Origin: an uncultured Pelagibacteraceae bacterium
Lineage (GTDB): Bacteria; Pseudomonadota; Alphaproteobacteria; Pelagibacterales; Pelagibacteraceae
DNA: 64,000 bases
NCBI GenBank assembly: GCA_902629575.1
Contig: CACORJ010000003.1
Coordinates: forward strand, 62,001 to 126,000
Direction: 5' to 3'
Shown piece by piece: positions 1-11,981 of this stretch (position 1 is the first letter of the stretch; each line of letters starts with the position of its first letter). Under the pieces are notes generated by a model. That model saw only the letters and a program-made list of their open reading frames with translations, did not search any database and was not told where the DNA came from. A program made the position numbers and the translations under genes.

Positions 1-1
1 A

Positions 2-748
2 GTTAATAGAATAGATATTGGATTTAGATCGGAGAGAGATAGTGGATTTTCATCTGGGGGAGGTGTCGCAGATGTTCCTCAAGAAAGTTTAATGCTTACA
101 GGTGATGAAAATATTGTAAACATTGATTTTTCTGTTTTTTGGGTGATTAAAGATGCTGGCAATTTTTTATTTAAGATTCAGGATCCTGAAGGTACAGTAA
201 AAGCTGCAGCTGAAACTGCAATGAGAGAAGTTATCGCAAAAAGTAATATTCAGCCAATTTTAACTGAAGGTAGATCAAAAATTGAGGTTGAGACCCAAGA
301 AATAATTCAATCAATTTTGGATGATTATGAAAGTGGAATCCAAATAACTCAAGTCCAAACTCAAAAAGCTGATCCGCCAGATCAGGTAATTGATGCATTT
401 AGAGATGTACAGGCTGCGAGAGCAGACATGGAAAGATCCAAAAACGAGGCAGAGGCTTATGCTAATGATGTTATACCTAGAGCTAGAGGAGAAGCTGCAA
501 AAATATTACAAGCTGCAGAGGCTTATAAGAAAGAAGTAGTTGCTAAAGCTGAAGGTGAGGCTAGTAGGTTTGTTTCAATTTATGATGAATATAAAAATGC
601 GAAGGCAGTCACACAAGAAAGAATGTATTTAGAAACTATGGAAAAAGTATTAGCAGATATTGAAAAAGTAATTATTGAGAAAAATGCTGGATCAGGCGTA
701 GTGCCTTACTTACCTCTTCCAGAATTAAAAAAAAAGGCAGTAAATTAA
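2..748 (+). CDS. hflK: HflK, membrane protease modulator (5' end cut by window)
   Basis: The frame is open from base 2, so the gene begins before the window; 248 residues are visible. HflK forms with HflC an inner-membrane SPFH/prohibitin complex that cages FtsH and limits its proteolysis. The visible part begins just before the conserved block LMLTGDENIVNIDFSV of the SPFH domain. It continues into the Ala/Glu/Lys-rich helical stretch (about residues 135-200) typical of stomatin-like proteins and ends in PYLPLPEL. The N-terminal Gly-rich tail and membrane anchor lie outside. hflC follows after 1 nt, the standard hflKC pair. The first in-window ATG (92) is internal. Identification is from family motifs and gene order. 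Confidence 0.95.
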   Translation, partial: VNRIDIGFRSERDSGFSSGGGVADVPQESLMLTGDENIVNIDFSVFWVIKDAGNFLFKIQDPEGTVKAAAETAMREVIAKSNIQPILTEGRSKIEVETQEIIQSILDDYESGIQITQVQTQKADPPDQVIDAFRDVQAARADMERSKNEAEAYANDVIPRARGEAAKILQAAEAYKKEVVAKAEGEASRFVSIYDEYKNAKAVTQERMYLETMEKVLADIEKVIIEKNAGSGVVPYLPLPELKKKAVN

Positions 749-749
749 A

Positions 750-1622
750 ATGAAAGTTGGAAAAATTTTTATCGGATTATTAGTATTGGTTGGTATTACA
801 GCGTTCTTATCTATAATAATCGTAAAAGAGGTTAATCAAGCAATAATTTTACAGTTTGGTGATCCAAAAAGAATAATCACTAAGCCAGGATTAAATTTTA
901 AGATACCTTTTATACAAAATGTAGTTTATCTCGATAAAAGAATTTTAAACTTAGATGCACCCCCAGAAGAGGTGATTGCTTCAGATCAAAAACGTCTAAT
1001 AGTCGATGCATTTGCAAGATTTCAAATAATTGATCCACTTAAGTTTTATATTTCAGTTGGAAACGAAAGAGTTGCTAGATCAAGATTGTCAACAATCATT
1101 AATTCAAGAATTAGGAATGTATTAGGTCAAGAGGAACTGCAAACACTACTCTCAAAAGATAGATCTAAACAGATGTCACTTATTAAAGATGGAGTAAATA
1201 ATGAAGCACAAAATTTTGGTATTAGAATAGTAGACGTAAGAATAAAAAGAGCTGACTTACCTCAGGCCAATAGTGATGCAATCTATAGAAGAATGCAAAC
1301 AGAAAGAGAGAGAGAGGCAAAAGAATTTAGAGCGAAGGGAGCAGAGATGGCTGTAACAATAACATCTACTGCAGATAAAGAAGTAACTGTCATACTTGCA
1401 GATGCCCAAAAACAATCAGAAATTATGAAAGGGGAAGGCGATGGTATGAGAAATAAAATTTTTGCTGATGCCTTCGGACGAGACCCAGAATTTTTTGCTT
1501 TTTACCGAGCTATGCAAGCATATGAGAAAGCTTTAATTGGAGGTGAGACTTCACTGATATTGTCTCCAGACTCTGAATTTTTTAAATTTTTCGGAAATAT
1601 AAAGCCAGAAATACAACAATAA
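750..1622 (+). CDS. hflC: HflC, membrane protease modulator
   Basis: A 290-residue SPFH-domain protein, partner of HflK in the FtsH-regulating complex on the periplasmic face of the inner membrane. An N-terminal membrane segment (about residues 5-25) is followed by the HflC-typical run VNQAIILQFGDPKRI, then the SPFH core and a long charged helix rich in EREREAKEFRAKGAE. The tail FFAFYRAMQAYEKAL is strongly conserved in HflC. The start lies 1 nt after the hflK stop, so translation is probably coupled. Length is usual for the family. A DUF2065 gene and a DegP-type protease follow directly, an envelope quality-control group often seen in proteobacteria. Confidence 0.96.
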   Translation: MKVGKIFIGLLVLVGITAFLSIIIVKEVNQAIILQFGDPKRIITKPGLNFKIPFIQNVVYLDKRILNLDAPPEEVIASDQKRLIVDAFARFQIIDPLKFYISVGNERVARSRLSTIINSRIRNVLGQEELQTLLSKDRSKQMSLIKDGVNNEAQNFGIRIVDVRIKRADLPQANSDAIYRRMQTEREREAKEFRAKGAEMAVTITSTADKEVTVILADAQKQSEIMKGEGDGMRNKIFADAFGRDPEFFAFYRAMQAYEKALIGGETSLILSPDSEFFKFFGNIKPEIQQ

Positions 1623-1626
1623 CAAA

Positions 1627-1818
1627 ATGAGAGAGCTATTCATAGCTTTTGGTATATTTCTATTTATTGAGGGAATTTTATATGCCTTATTTCCATCAAA
1701 AATGAAAAATATGTTAAAAAAAATAGATTTGTTTAAAGAAAGCCAATTAAGAATAGGTGGATTGATCTTTGTAATATTGGGTTTTTTAATTATTTACAAT
1801 TTAAAATCTACATTATGA
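1627..1818 (+). CDS. DUF2065 small inner-membrane protein (YjeT-like)
   Basis: A 63-residue protein with two predicted membrane helices (about residues 4-22 and 42-59) joined by a short basic linker. The pattern FGIFLFIEGILYALFP followed by LRIGGLIFVILGFLIIY matches the DUF2065 family, which is usually encoded next to hflKC. No enzymatic residues are visible and the function is unknown; proximity suggests a role at the HflKC/FtsH site. The stop overlaps the start of the downstream protease by 4 nt (ATGA), so the two are probably translated together. Confidence 0.85.
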   Translation: MRELFIAFGIFLFIEGILYALFPSKMKNMLKKIDLFKESQLRIGGLIFVILGFLIIYNLKSTL

Positions 1819-3221
1819 AAAAATTTAGAATTTACTTTTTATCTCTATTAATCGTCTTAAGTTATAATATAAAATCTTATTCAAAAAGTGTACCAGAATC
1901 ATTCGCTGATTTAGCTGAAAAATTAATGCCCTCAGTTGTAAATATTTCAACAACTCAAACTGTTGTAACAAACTCTAATCCTTTTCCTTTTCAATTTCCC
2001 CCAGGCTCCCCTTTTGAAGATATGTTTAAGGAGTTTGGCGCACCGCAAGAAAGACAATCCTCAGCTTTAGGATCTGGTTTCATAATTGATAGTAAAGGAA
2101 TTGTAGTCACAAATAACCATGTTATTCAGGATGCAGAAGATATAATTGTTAGAGTAAATGGTGATAAAGAGTTTAAGGCGAAAGTTATTGGTGCTGACCC
2201 ATTGTCAGATATTGCAGTTCTACAATTAGATACTAAAGAAAATTTTGTACCAGTTAAATTTGGAGACTCAGATAAAGCAAGAATAGGAGACTGGGTCATT
2301 GCAATTGGAAACCCTTTTGGTTTAGGAGGAACAGTTACCTCAGGAATAATTTCTGCTAGAAACAGGTCAATTGGTCTCTCTAGATACGAAGATTATATTC
2401 AAACCGATGCCTCAATAAATTCTGGAAATTCAGGTGGACCCTTATTTGATATGAATGGAAATGTAATAGGTATCAATACTGCAATTTTAGGAAGAAGTGG
2501 TTCAATTGGAATTGGTTTCTCAATTCCATCAAACAGTGCAAAAATTGTGATTGATCAATTAATTGAGTTCGGTGAAACAAAGAGAGGATGGCTTGGGGTT
2601 AGAATCCAAGATGTAACTAAAGAAATAGCAGAAGTAGAGAACTTAAAAGAACCAAGGGGAGCATTAGTTGCAAGCGTTGCAGAGAATAGTCCTTCTGCTA
2701 AAGCAGGAGTAAAAGCGGGAGATATAATTTTAGAATTTGATGGTGAAAAAATAAAAGAAATGAAAGAATTACCAATCATTGTTGCTAGAACCGAGGTTGG
2801 AAAAAAAGTTGAAGTAAAAATTTGGAGAAATAAAAAAGAAATAATTAAAAAAATTACTTTAGGAAGATTGGAAACATCTGAGGATTTTAAAGTATCAGAA
2901 AAACCAGAAAGCAGCACTGAGAGTTATATAGATGATTTAAAAATATCTGTAAGAAAACTTAACAATGAAGATATAAAACTTAGAAAACTTCCTAATCAAA
3001 CAAATGGATTAGTGATAACAAAAATTAATAATGATAGTCCACTAATTAACTCAATAGAGCAAGAAAGTATTATTATAGAAGCGCAAAAAAAGAAAATAAA
3101 CTCAGTTAACCAACTAATACAAATTACTAGACAGGTATTAAACTCTAATCAGAAAACAATTTTGTTAGTAATTTACAACAAACAAAACCAAAAAGAATAC
3201 ATTGGTATAAAGTTAAAATAA
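1815..3221 (+). CDS. degP: DegP/HtrA-family periplasmic serine protease
   Basis: 468 residues. An N-terminal signal peptide (about 1-22) sends it to the periplasm, where HtrA proteases degrade or refold damaged envelope proteins. The trypsin-like domain carries the triad His102 (TNNHVI), Asp132 (SDIAVLQ) and Ser206 (GNSGGPL). A first PDZ domain follows at about 255-350 (GWLGVRIQDVT onward). The region 385-468 fits a second, more diverged PDZ domain. The start overlaps the DUF2065 stop (ATGA) and miaA begins 3 nt after the end. Whether it is DegP, DegQ or MucD-like cannot be decided from sequence alone; the symbol is a family label. Confidence 0.93.
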   Translation: MKKFRIYFLSLLIVLSYNIKSYSKSVPESFADLAEKLMPSVVNISTTQTVVTNSNPFPFQFPPGSPFEDMFKEFGAPQERQSSALGSGFIIDSKGIVVTNNHVIQDAEDIIVRVNGDKEFKAKVIGADPLSDIAVLQLDTKENFVPVKFGDSDKARIGDWVIAIGNPFGLGGTVTSGIISARNRSIGLSRYEDYIQTDASINSGNSGGPLFDMNGNVIGINTAILGRSGSIGIGFSIPSNSAKIVIDQLIEFGETKRGWLGVRIQDVTKEIAEVENLKEPRGALVASVAENSPSAKAGVKAGDIILEFDGEKIKEMKELPIIVARTEVGKKVEVKIWRNKKEIIKKITLGRLETSEDFKVSEKPESSTESYIDDLKISVRKLNNEDIKLRKLPNQTNGLVITKINNDSPLINSIEQESIIIEAQKKKINSVNQLIQITRQVLNSNQKTILLVIYNKQNQKEYIGIKLK

Positions 3222-3224
3222 AAA

Positions 3225-4133
3225 ATGGATTTTAAATCCAAAATTATTTTAATTTATGGACCAACAGCATCAGGTAAAACTGATTTTGCAATTAGACTAG
3301 CTGAAAAGATTAAGGGAGAAGTCATTAATGCAGATAGTATGCAGATTTATAAAGATTTTAATATATTGACTGCAAGACCTTTAAAAAAAGATATAAAAAA
3401 AATAAAGCATCATTTATATGGTATCGTAGAGGCAAAAAAAGATTTTTCCTCAGGTGATTGGGTTAAGCTTGTTGCTAAAAAAATAAGTTTTATTCGTAAA
3501 AAAAATAAAATTCCAATTTTAGTTGGTGGAACTGGTCTGTATTTTAAATCAATAATAGATGGATTGGTTGAAATTCCTAAAATCCCTTTAAAAACTAGGA
3601 ACCAAGTTAGAAAGTTGCAAAAAAAGCTTTACCAAAAAAATTTTTTTGAAAAACTGATTAAAATTGACCCATTGGTTAAAGGTAGGATTGATCCAGCAGA
3701 TACTCAACGATCGGTAAGAGCTTTTGAGGTAAAACATCATACTAAAAAATCTATATTTGAATGGTACAAACAGACCAAACCAAAGTTTGAGAAAAATGAA
3801 TTTGTAAAACTATATATTGATTTTTCTAGACCAGAGCTAATTAAAAGAATTTATTTAAGAACAGAAAAAATGTTAGAAAATGGCTCGATTCCTGAAGTTA
3901 AAAAGTTTTTAGGGCTAAAAGTGCCAAAAAACAAAAGTATTTCTAAAGCTATAGGCATAAATGAGATAACGAATTTAATTAAAAATAGGCTTACTAAAGA
4001 CCAAGTAATTGAAAAAATATCAATAAAGACTAGACAATATGCAAAAAGACAAGTCACTTGGGCACGAGGTAATATGAGAGATTGGAAAAAAATAAAGCCA
4101 AAGGATCTAAATAATTTCTTAAAAAATATTTAA
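3225..4133 (+). CDS. miaA: tRNA dimethylallyltransferase
   Basis: 302 residues. MiaA transfers a dimethylallyl group to N6 of A37 in tRNAs that read codons starting with U. The N-terminal P-loop GPTASGKT is followed by the conserved INADSMQIYKDF block and by LVGGTGLYFKSIIDGL, all hallmarks of the family. The C-terminal part has KTRQYAKRQVTWARG, the usual RQ-rich tRNA-contacting motif. Length is typical. It starts 3 nt after the protease gene, so it is probably in the same transcript. A short AATATTTAAATATT palindrome overlaps its stop codon but lacks a terminator-like T tract. Confident assignment. Confidence 0.97.
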   Translation: MDFKSKIILIYGPTASGKTDFAIRLAEKIKGEVINADSMQIYKDFNILTARPLKKDIKKIKHHLYGIVEAKKDFSSGDWVKLVAKKISFIRKKNKIPILVGGTGLYFKSIIDGLVEIPKIPLKTRNQVRKLQKKLYQKNFFEKLIKIDPLVKGRIDPADTQRSVRAFEVKHHTKKSIFEWYKQTKPKFEKNEFVKLYIDFSRPELIKRIYLRTEKMLENGSIPEVKKFLGLKVPKNKSISKAIGINEITNLIKNRLTKDQVIEKISIKTRQYAKRQVTWARGNMRDWKKIKPKDLNNFLKNI

Positions 4134-4185
4134 ATATTATCCACAAAAACTTGACCAATTAGTACAACTTCAGCTAGATTGCGAA

Positions 4186-5952
4186 ATGCCAAAATTATTA
4201 ACTGGAGCAGAAATAGTATTTAAATGTCTTGAAGATCAAGGGGTTGAATATATTTTTGGGTATCCTGGAGGAGCTGTTTTGCCAATTTATGATGAACTTA
4301 AAAATCATGAAACAGTAAAACATATTCTTGTTAGACATGAGCAAGGCGCAGGTCACGCCGCAGAAGGCTATGCAAGGTCATCTGGTAAACCAGGTGTTGT
4401 TTTAGTTACATCTGGACCCGGAGCAACAAATGTTGTGACAGCATTAACAGACGCATATATGGACTCAGTTCCATTAGTTTGTATTTCTGGTCAAGTTCCT
4501 ACTCATTTAATCGGTACAGATGCATTCCAAGAATGTGATACAACTGGTATCACTAGACCTTGTACTAAACATAATTGGTTAATTAAAGATATTGAAGATC
4601 TGTCTAGAATTATTCATGAAGCCTTTCATGTTGCTACATCAGGTAGGCCAGGCCCAGTTTTAATTGATATCCCAAAAGATATTCAGTTTGCAAAAGCAAG
4701 TTATTCAAAACCAAAGAAAGAAAAAAAACTAAATGGAAAATTACATAATAGATTTTCCCAAAATGAAATAGACGAACTTATAAAATTAATTTCAAAAGCA
4801 AAAAAACCTATAATTTATTCTGGCGGGGGAGTTATCAATTCTGGTCCAAGAGCTAGTGAGTCATTGCGAGACTTTGTTAGATTAACTGGTTTTCCTATTA
4901 CTTCTACCCTACAAGGTTTAGGTGCTTTCCCTGGTGACGATAATCAATTTATTGGAATGCTTGGTATGCATGGTACTTATGAAGCAAATAATGCGATGCA
5001 TGATTGTGATTTATTAATAAATATAGGCGCTAGATTTGATGATAGAATTACAGGTAAGATTGATGAGTTCTCACCTAAATCAAAAAAAGTACATATTGAT
5101 ATTGATCCATCATCAATAAATAAAATTATAAAAGTTGATTTAGCCATTGTAGGCGATGTTAATGAAGTTCTAAAGGCAGCTATAAAAAAAATAAATAAAA
5201 AACAAAATGGCCTTAAAACATCAAATAAACAAAATGTATCAAAATGGTGGGAACAAATTCAAAAATGGAGAAACAAAAATTCTTTAGGATTTGTCAATAG
5301 TGAGAAAACTATAAAACCACAACATGCTGTTCAGAGGTTATATGAATTAACAAAAGATCAAGATACTTTTATAACTACTGAAGTAGGTCAACATCAAATG
5401 TGGGCTGCACAACATTACAAGTTTAATAAACCAAACAGATGGATGACTTCAGGAGGACTTGGAACCATGGGTTACGGTCTTCCGGCTGCTGTAGGAGTTC
5501 AGATAGCTCATCCAGATAAATTAGTCATTGACATTGCAGGAGAAGCATCTGTTTTGATGACAATGCAAGAAATGTCTACTGCAGTTCAATATAATTTACC
5601 TATTAAAATTTTTGTTTTAAATAATCAATACATGGGAATGGTAAGACAATGGCAAGAGCTACTTCATGAAAAAAACTATTCAGAAAGCTATTCTGAGGCC
5701 CTTCCTGATTTTGTAAAATTAGCTGAGGCTTATGGATGTAAAGGAATTAAAGCAAATAATCCAAATGAGCTAGATGATAAAATAAGAGAGATGGTAAATC
5801 ACCACGGACCTGTAATATTTGATTGCCAAGTTGATCCTAATGAAAATTGTTTTCCAATGATCCCATCGGGAAAACCACATAATCAAATGATTTTAGGTCC
5901 AAATGATAAAGAAGATAATAAGATAACCGGAAAAGGTAAAGCCTTAGTTTAA
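4186..5952 (+). CDS. ilvB: Acetolactate synthase, large (catalytic) subunit
   Basis: 588 residues. A ThDP-dependent enzyme that condenses two pyruvates, or pyruvate with 2-oxobutyrate, the first common step to valine, leucine and isoleucine. It has the three-domain layout of the family: an N-terminal ThDP domain with GYPGGAVLPIYD and the RHEQGAGHAAEGYAR block containing the catalytic Glu, a central FAD/regulatory domain, and a C-terminal ThDP domain with GEASVLMTMQEM...NNQYMGMVRQWQ. The canonical GDGS-type start of that last motif reads GEAS. It stands 52 nt after miaA. The stop overlaps the ilvH start (TAATG). The symbol could equally be ilvI. Confidence 0.97.
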   Translation: MPKLLTGAEIVFKCLEDQGVEYIFGYPGGAVLPIYDELKNHETVKHILVRHEQGAGHAAEGYARSSGKPGVVLVTSGPGATNVVTALTDAYMDSVPLVCISGQVPTHLIGTDAFQECDTTGITRPCTKHNWLIKDIEDLSRIIHEAFHVATSGRPGPVLIDIPKDIQFAKASYSKPKKEKKLNGKLHNRFSQNEIDELIKLISKAKKPIIYSGGGVINSGPRASESLRDFVRLTGFPITSTLQGLGAFPGDDNQFIGMLGMHGTYEANNAMHDCDLLINIGARFDDRITGKIDEFSPKSKKVHIDIDPSSINKIIKVDLAIVGDVNEVLKAAIKKINKKQNGLKTSNKQNVSKWWEQIQKWRNKNSLGFVNSEKTIKPQHAVQRLYELTKDQDTFITTEVGQHQMWAAQHYKFNKPNRWMTSGGLGTMGYGLPAAVGVQIAHPDKLVIDIAGEASVLMTMQEMSTAVQYNLPIKIFVLNNQYMGMVRQWQELLHEKNYSESYSEALPDFVKLAEAYGCKGIKANNPNELDDKIREMVNHHGPVIFDCQVDPNENCFPMIPSGKPHNQMILGPNDKEDNKITGKGKALV

Positions 5953-6500
5953 TGCCAAGTCCAAAATCAGCATACAGTATTCCAACTAAGAGAGGCAAAC
6001 TAGATACTCATATATTTGTTGTTTGGGTAGATAATGAGGCTGGAGTTTTAGCTAGAGTAGTAGGCTTATTTTCTGGCAGAGGTTATAATATAGAATCGCT
6101 TGCAGTAGCTGAAGTTGATGCAACAAAAAATATTTCTAGGATTACAATTGTAACAACTGGAACTCCTCAAGTAATCGAACAAATTAAATTACAATTGAAG
6201 AAATTAGTTCCTGTTCATAAAGTTGCTGATTTTAAAAGAGAAGATAAAAAAGTTATTTTTAAGGAAATGGCATTACTAAAAGTTGTTGGGCAGAAAAAAA
6301 AGATAGAAAAATGTATTAATGCCTGTAAAAATTTTAATCCAGTAATTTTAGATAAAACAAAACAGTCAGTAGTTATCCAAATTACTGCTTTAAGAAGAGA
6401 AATTGATAAAATGAGTAAAAAATTAAAACCTTTAGGCCTTACAAGTACATCAAGGACAGGTGCAATTGCAATGACTCGAGGTTCAGAAACTTTTAAATAA
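5952..6500 (+). CDS. ilvH: Acetolactate synthase, small (regulatory) subunit
   Basis: 182 residues. It carries the ACT domain that binds valine and makes the large subunit feedback sensitive. The ACT signature is clear: VWVDNEAGVLARVVGLFSGRGYNIESLAVA (about residues 23-52). A C-terminal IlvN/IlvH domain includes ALLKVVGQKKKIEKC and ends in TGAIAMTRG. An extra N-terminal segment of about 20 residues precedes the ACT domain, normal for alphaproteobacteria. It is coupled to ilvB by a 1-nt overlap. ilvC follows after 18 nt behind an AGGAG ribosome site. Confidence 0.97.
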   Translation: MPSPKSAYSIPTKRGKLDTHIFVVWVDNEAGVLARVVGLFSGRGYNIESLAVAEVDATKNISRITIVTTGTPQVIEQIKLQLKKLVPVHKVADFKREDKKVIFKEMALLKVVGQKKKIEKCINACKNFNPVILDKTKQSVVIQITALRREIDKMSKKLKPLGLTSTSRTGAIAMTRGSETFK

Positions 6501-6509
6501 ATAAATTAG

Positions 6510-7541
<1,032 letters not shown>

Positions 7542-7582
7542 ATAAAAATAAACCCAAAAAGATCAGATATAATAACTAGTAT

Positions 7583-7625
7583 TTGACATTTATTTTGCAA
7601 TCTCACTTATAGATTGTATTATAAT
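7583..7625 (+). promoter_or_regulatory. Candidate promoter region before leuA
   Basis: Two overlapping sigma70-like possibilities lie here. TTGACA at 7583-7588 is followed after 19 nt by TATAGA (7608-7613). TTGCAA at 7595-7600 is followed after 19 nt by a perfect TATAAT at 7620-7625, which would put the transcript start about 12 nt before the leuA ATG. Neither spacing is ideal, and in such A+T-rich DNA these hexamers arise by chance. The location, in the only sizeable gap between ilvC and rodA, is the main support. Confidence 0.4.
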
Positions 7626-7644
7626 CTCTCAAAAAAATTAATTT

Positions 7645-10256
<2,612 letters not shown>

Positions 10257-10261
10257 AAATA

Positions 10262-11482
10262 ATGGCCACAAGCAGAGATGATTTTGTAATTGCAATTAGA
10301 TCTGCATTTTTAAAAAAAACAACTAAGCAGAAATTTTCTTTACTTACTCTAATCTTTTTATCGATATTTATAATTTTTCTATCAAACTTTGATTTTAAGA
10401 TCATAAAAAATATAAAATCAGTTATTAATGAAGTTGTATTTAGATCTTCATTTATTGTATCAATACCAGAAAATTTTATTGTTGGCTCTTATTTAAAAAT
10501 TTTAGACTATTCTAGTTTTTACAAAGAATTTAAATTAAACAAAATAGAGCTAGAAAATTTAAAATCAAAAGAAATTTCTAATGAAATAATCATAAGCGAA
10601 AATAATGAATTAAAAGAATTAATTGAAGATTATAGATTTTCAACAAATAAAATTCTAGCAAAAGTAATAGTTGATCATGATAGCCCTTTTCTAAAAACAA
10701 TTATTATCAATAAAGGAAGTTTTGATAACATCAAGATAGGAACCAACATTTATGACAAAAATTATCTTGTTGGAAGAGTTATTGAAGTAAATTATAAGTC
10801 TTCAAGAGTTCTTTTGTTATCAGATTTAAATTCAAGTGTTCCAATATCAATTTCACCTGGGAATATTCAAGTAATTATCATTGGAGACGGTAAAAATGGT
10901 GGTGAAATTAAATATATTAAAGATAATTTAAAAAGTGAAATTCAAAATCAAAGTATAGCTTACACTTCAGGAACTGGCTCAATATATAAAAGTGGAATTC
11001 CAGTGGGAAAGATCAAGTCTCTAAATTCTAAATTATTGATTAGTTTTTTTAGTGATTTTCAACAACTAAAATATGTATTTGCTGAAATTGAGCAAGAAGA
11101 AAATAAAGATATTCAGACATTAGTAGATAAAGATGAAAACAACAAAATTTCATCTGACACTGAGAAAATTAAATTAAATATACTTTATGAGGAAGTAGGA
11201 ATATTGAACGAGACTAATGAAAAGTTTTTAGAAGAAAATCAACTTTTAAAATCTGAAATAAATTTATCTAATAACAAAATTTTAGAGTTGCAAAAAATAA
11301 TCGATGAAAAAAATAATATTATCCAACAAAATTCGATTGATAAAAATGAATTAGATTTTTTAAGATTAAATTTAATATATAGCTCAAAATGTTTAAAAAC
11401 TACTTTCAAAAAAGGCTTTAAAATAGGTACCCCAGAGTACAAAGAGTGTATTTTGAGGAGAGGTAATAAATTAAATGATTAA
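10262..11482 (+). CDS. mreC: Rod-shape protein MreC with long C-terminal extension
   Basis: 406 residues, about 100 longer than a usual MreC (near 280-300). MreC is a periplasmic scaffold that activates the PBP2-RodA synthase. There is one membrane helix (about 27-45), a coiled coil (about 90-125 region with ELENLKSKEI...NNELKELIED), and the paired beta domains from about 130 to 275 (KVIVDHDSPFLKTIIINKG, GTGSIYKSGIPVGKI). After residue about 280 comes an acidic linker and a second coiled coil (300-360), ending in a segment with Cys377 and Cys396 around GFKIGTPEYKEC. The extension is an oddity discussed in the findings. It overlaps mreD by 8 nt. Confidence 0.92.
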   Translation: MATSRDDFVIAIRSAFLKKTTKQKFSLLTLIFLSIFIIFLSNFDFKIIKNIKSVINEVVFRSSFIVSIPENFIVGSYLKILDYSSFYKEFKLNKIELENLKSKEISNEIIISENNELKELIEDYRFSTNKILAKVIVDHDSPFLKTIIINKGSFDNIKIGTNIYDKNYLVGRVIEVNYKSSRVLLLSDLNSSVPISISPGNIQVIIIGDGKNGGEIKYIKDNLKSEIQNQSIAYTSGTGSIYKSGIPVGKIKSLNSKLLISFFSDFQQLKYVFAEIEQEENKDIQTLVDKDENNKISSDTEKIKLNILYEEVGILNETNEKFLEENQLLKSEINLSNNKILELQKIIDEKNNIIQQNSIDKNELDFLRLNLIYSSKCLKTTFKKGFKIGTPEYKECILRRGNKLND

Positions 11483-11981
11483 ATTTGAGAGAAAAAATTA
11501 TCTTTATAAAATTTATACATGGTTACCAATCATAATTTTGTTTATATCTGTATTAAATGAGTTTGATTTAAATTACTTAAATATTGATTACTTTTCTTTC
11601 AATTTTCCTTATATTTTAATATTTTATTTTGTACTTAAAGAATATAATAAATTTGATTATCTATTAGTTTTTATCACTGGTCTAATTAATGATACTGTAG
11701 TTGGTTTACCATTAGGTTTAAGTTCTTTTTCTTATATTTTGTTATGTGTTTTTGCCTCATACTTAAGAAATATAACAATAAGACCACATTTAATTAAAGA
11801 TTGGTTTTATTTTTTGTTTGTAATTAGTTTAATAAATTCAATTAACTACTCAATTTTATTTTTATTTTTTTCTTATGAGCTAGACATATTATTTTATGTG
11901 ATAAATAATTTATTTACGTTTTTATTTTATATACCAATAACTTTTATTTTTAATTATTACTTTAAGGCTATAAATGATTGA
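11475..11981 (+). CDS. mreD: Rod-shape membrane protein MreD
   Basis: 168 residues, almost entirely hydrophobic, with five or so predicted membrane helices and many Phe/Tyr/Leu residues. MreD is the poorly conserved inner-membrane partner of MreC. The segment LLVFITGLINDTVVGLPLGLSSFSYILL matches the family's most conserved patch (G-L-x-x-D-x-x-x-G-x-P-L-G). Assignment rests on that patch plus position between mreC and the PBP2 gene, overlapping each by 8 nt. Sequence alone would be weak for so hydrophobic a protein. Confidence 0.9.
   Translation: MIKFERKNYLYKIYTWLPIIILFISVLNEFDLNYLNIDYFSFNFPYILIFYFVLKEYNKFDYLLVFITGLINDTVVGLPLGLSSFSYILLCVFASYLRNITIRPHLIKDWFYFLFVISLINSINYSILFLFFSYELDILFYVINNLFTFLFYIPITFIFNYYFKAIND

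Noticed and set aside
2555..2917. 120-codon open frame opposite the DegP-type protease gene
   Set aside because: It lies wholly inside a well-supported gene, shows no protein-like motif and no ribosome site; low-stop A/T codon bias explains it.
4120..4139. AATATTTAAATATT palindrome at the end of miaA as a terminator
   Set aside because: It has no G+C pairs and no T tract; perfect A/T palindromes of this size are common by chance here.
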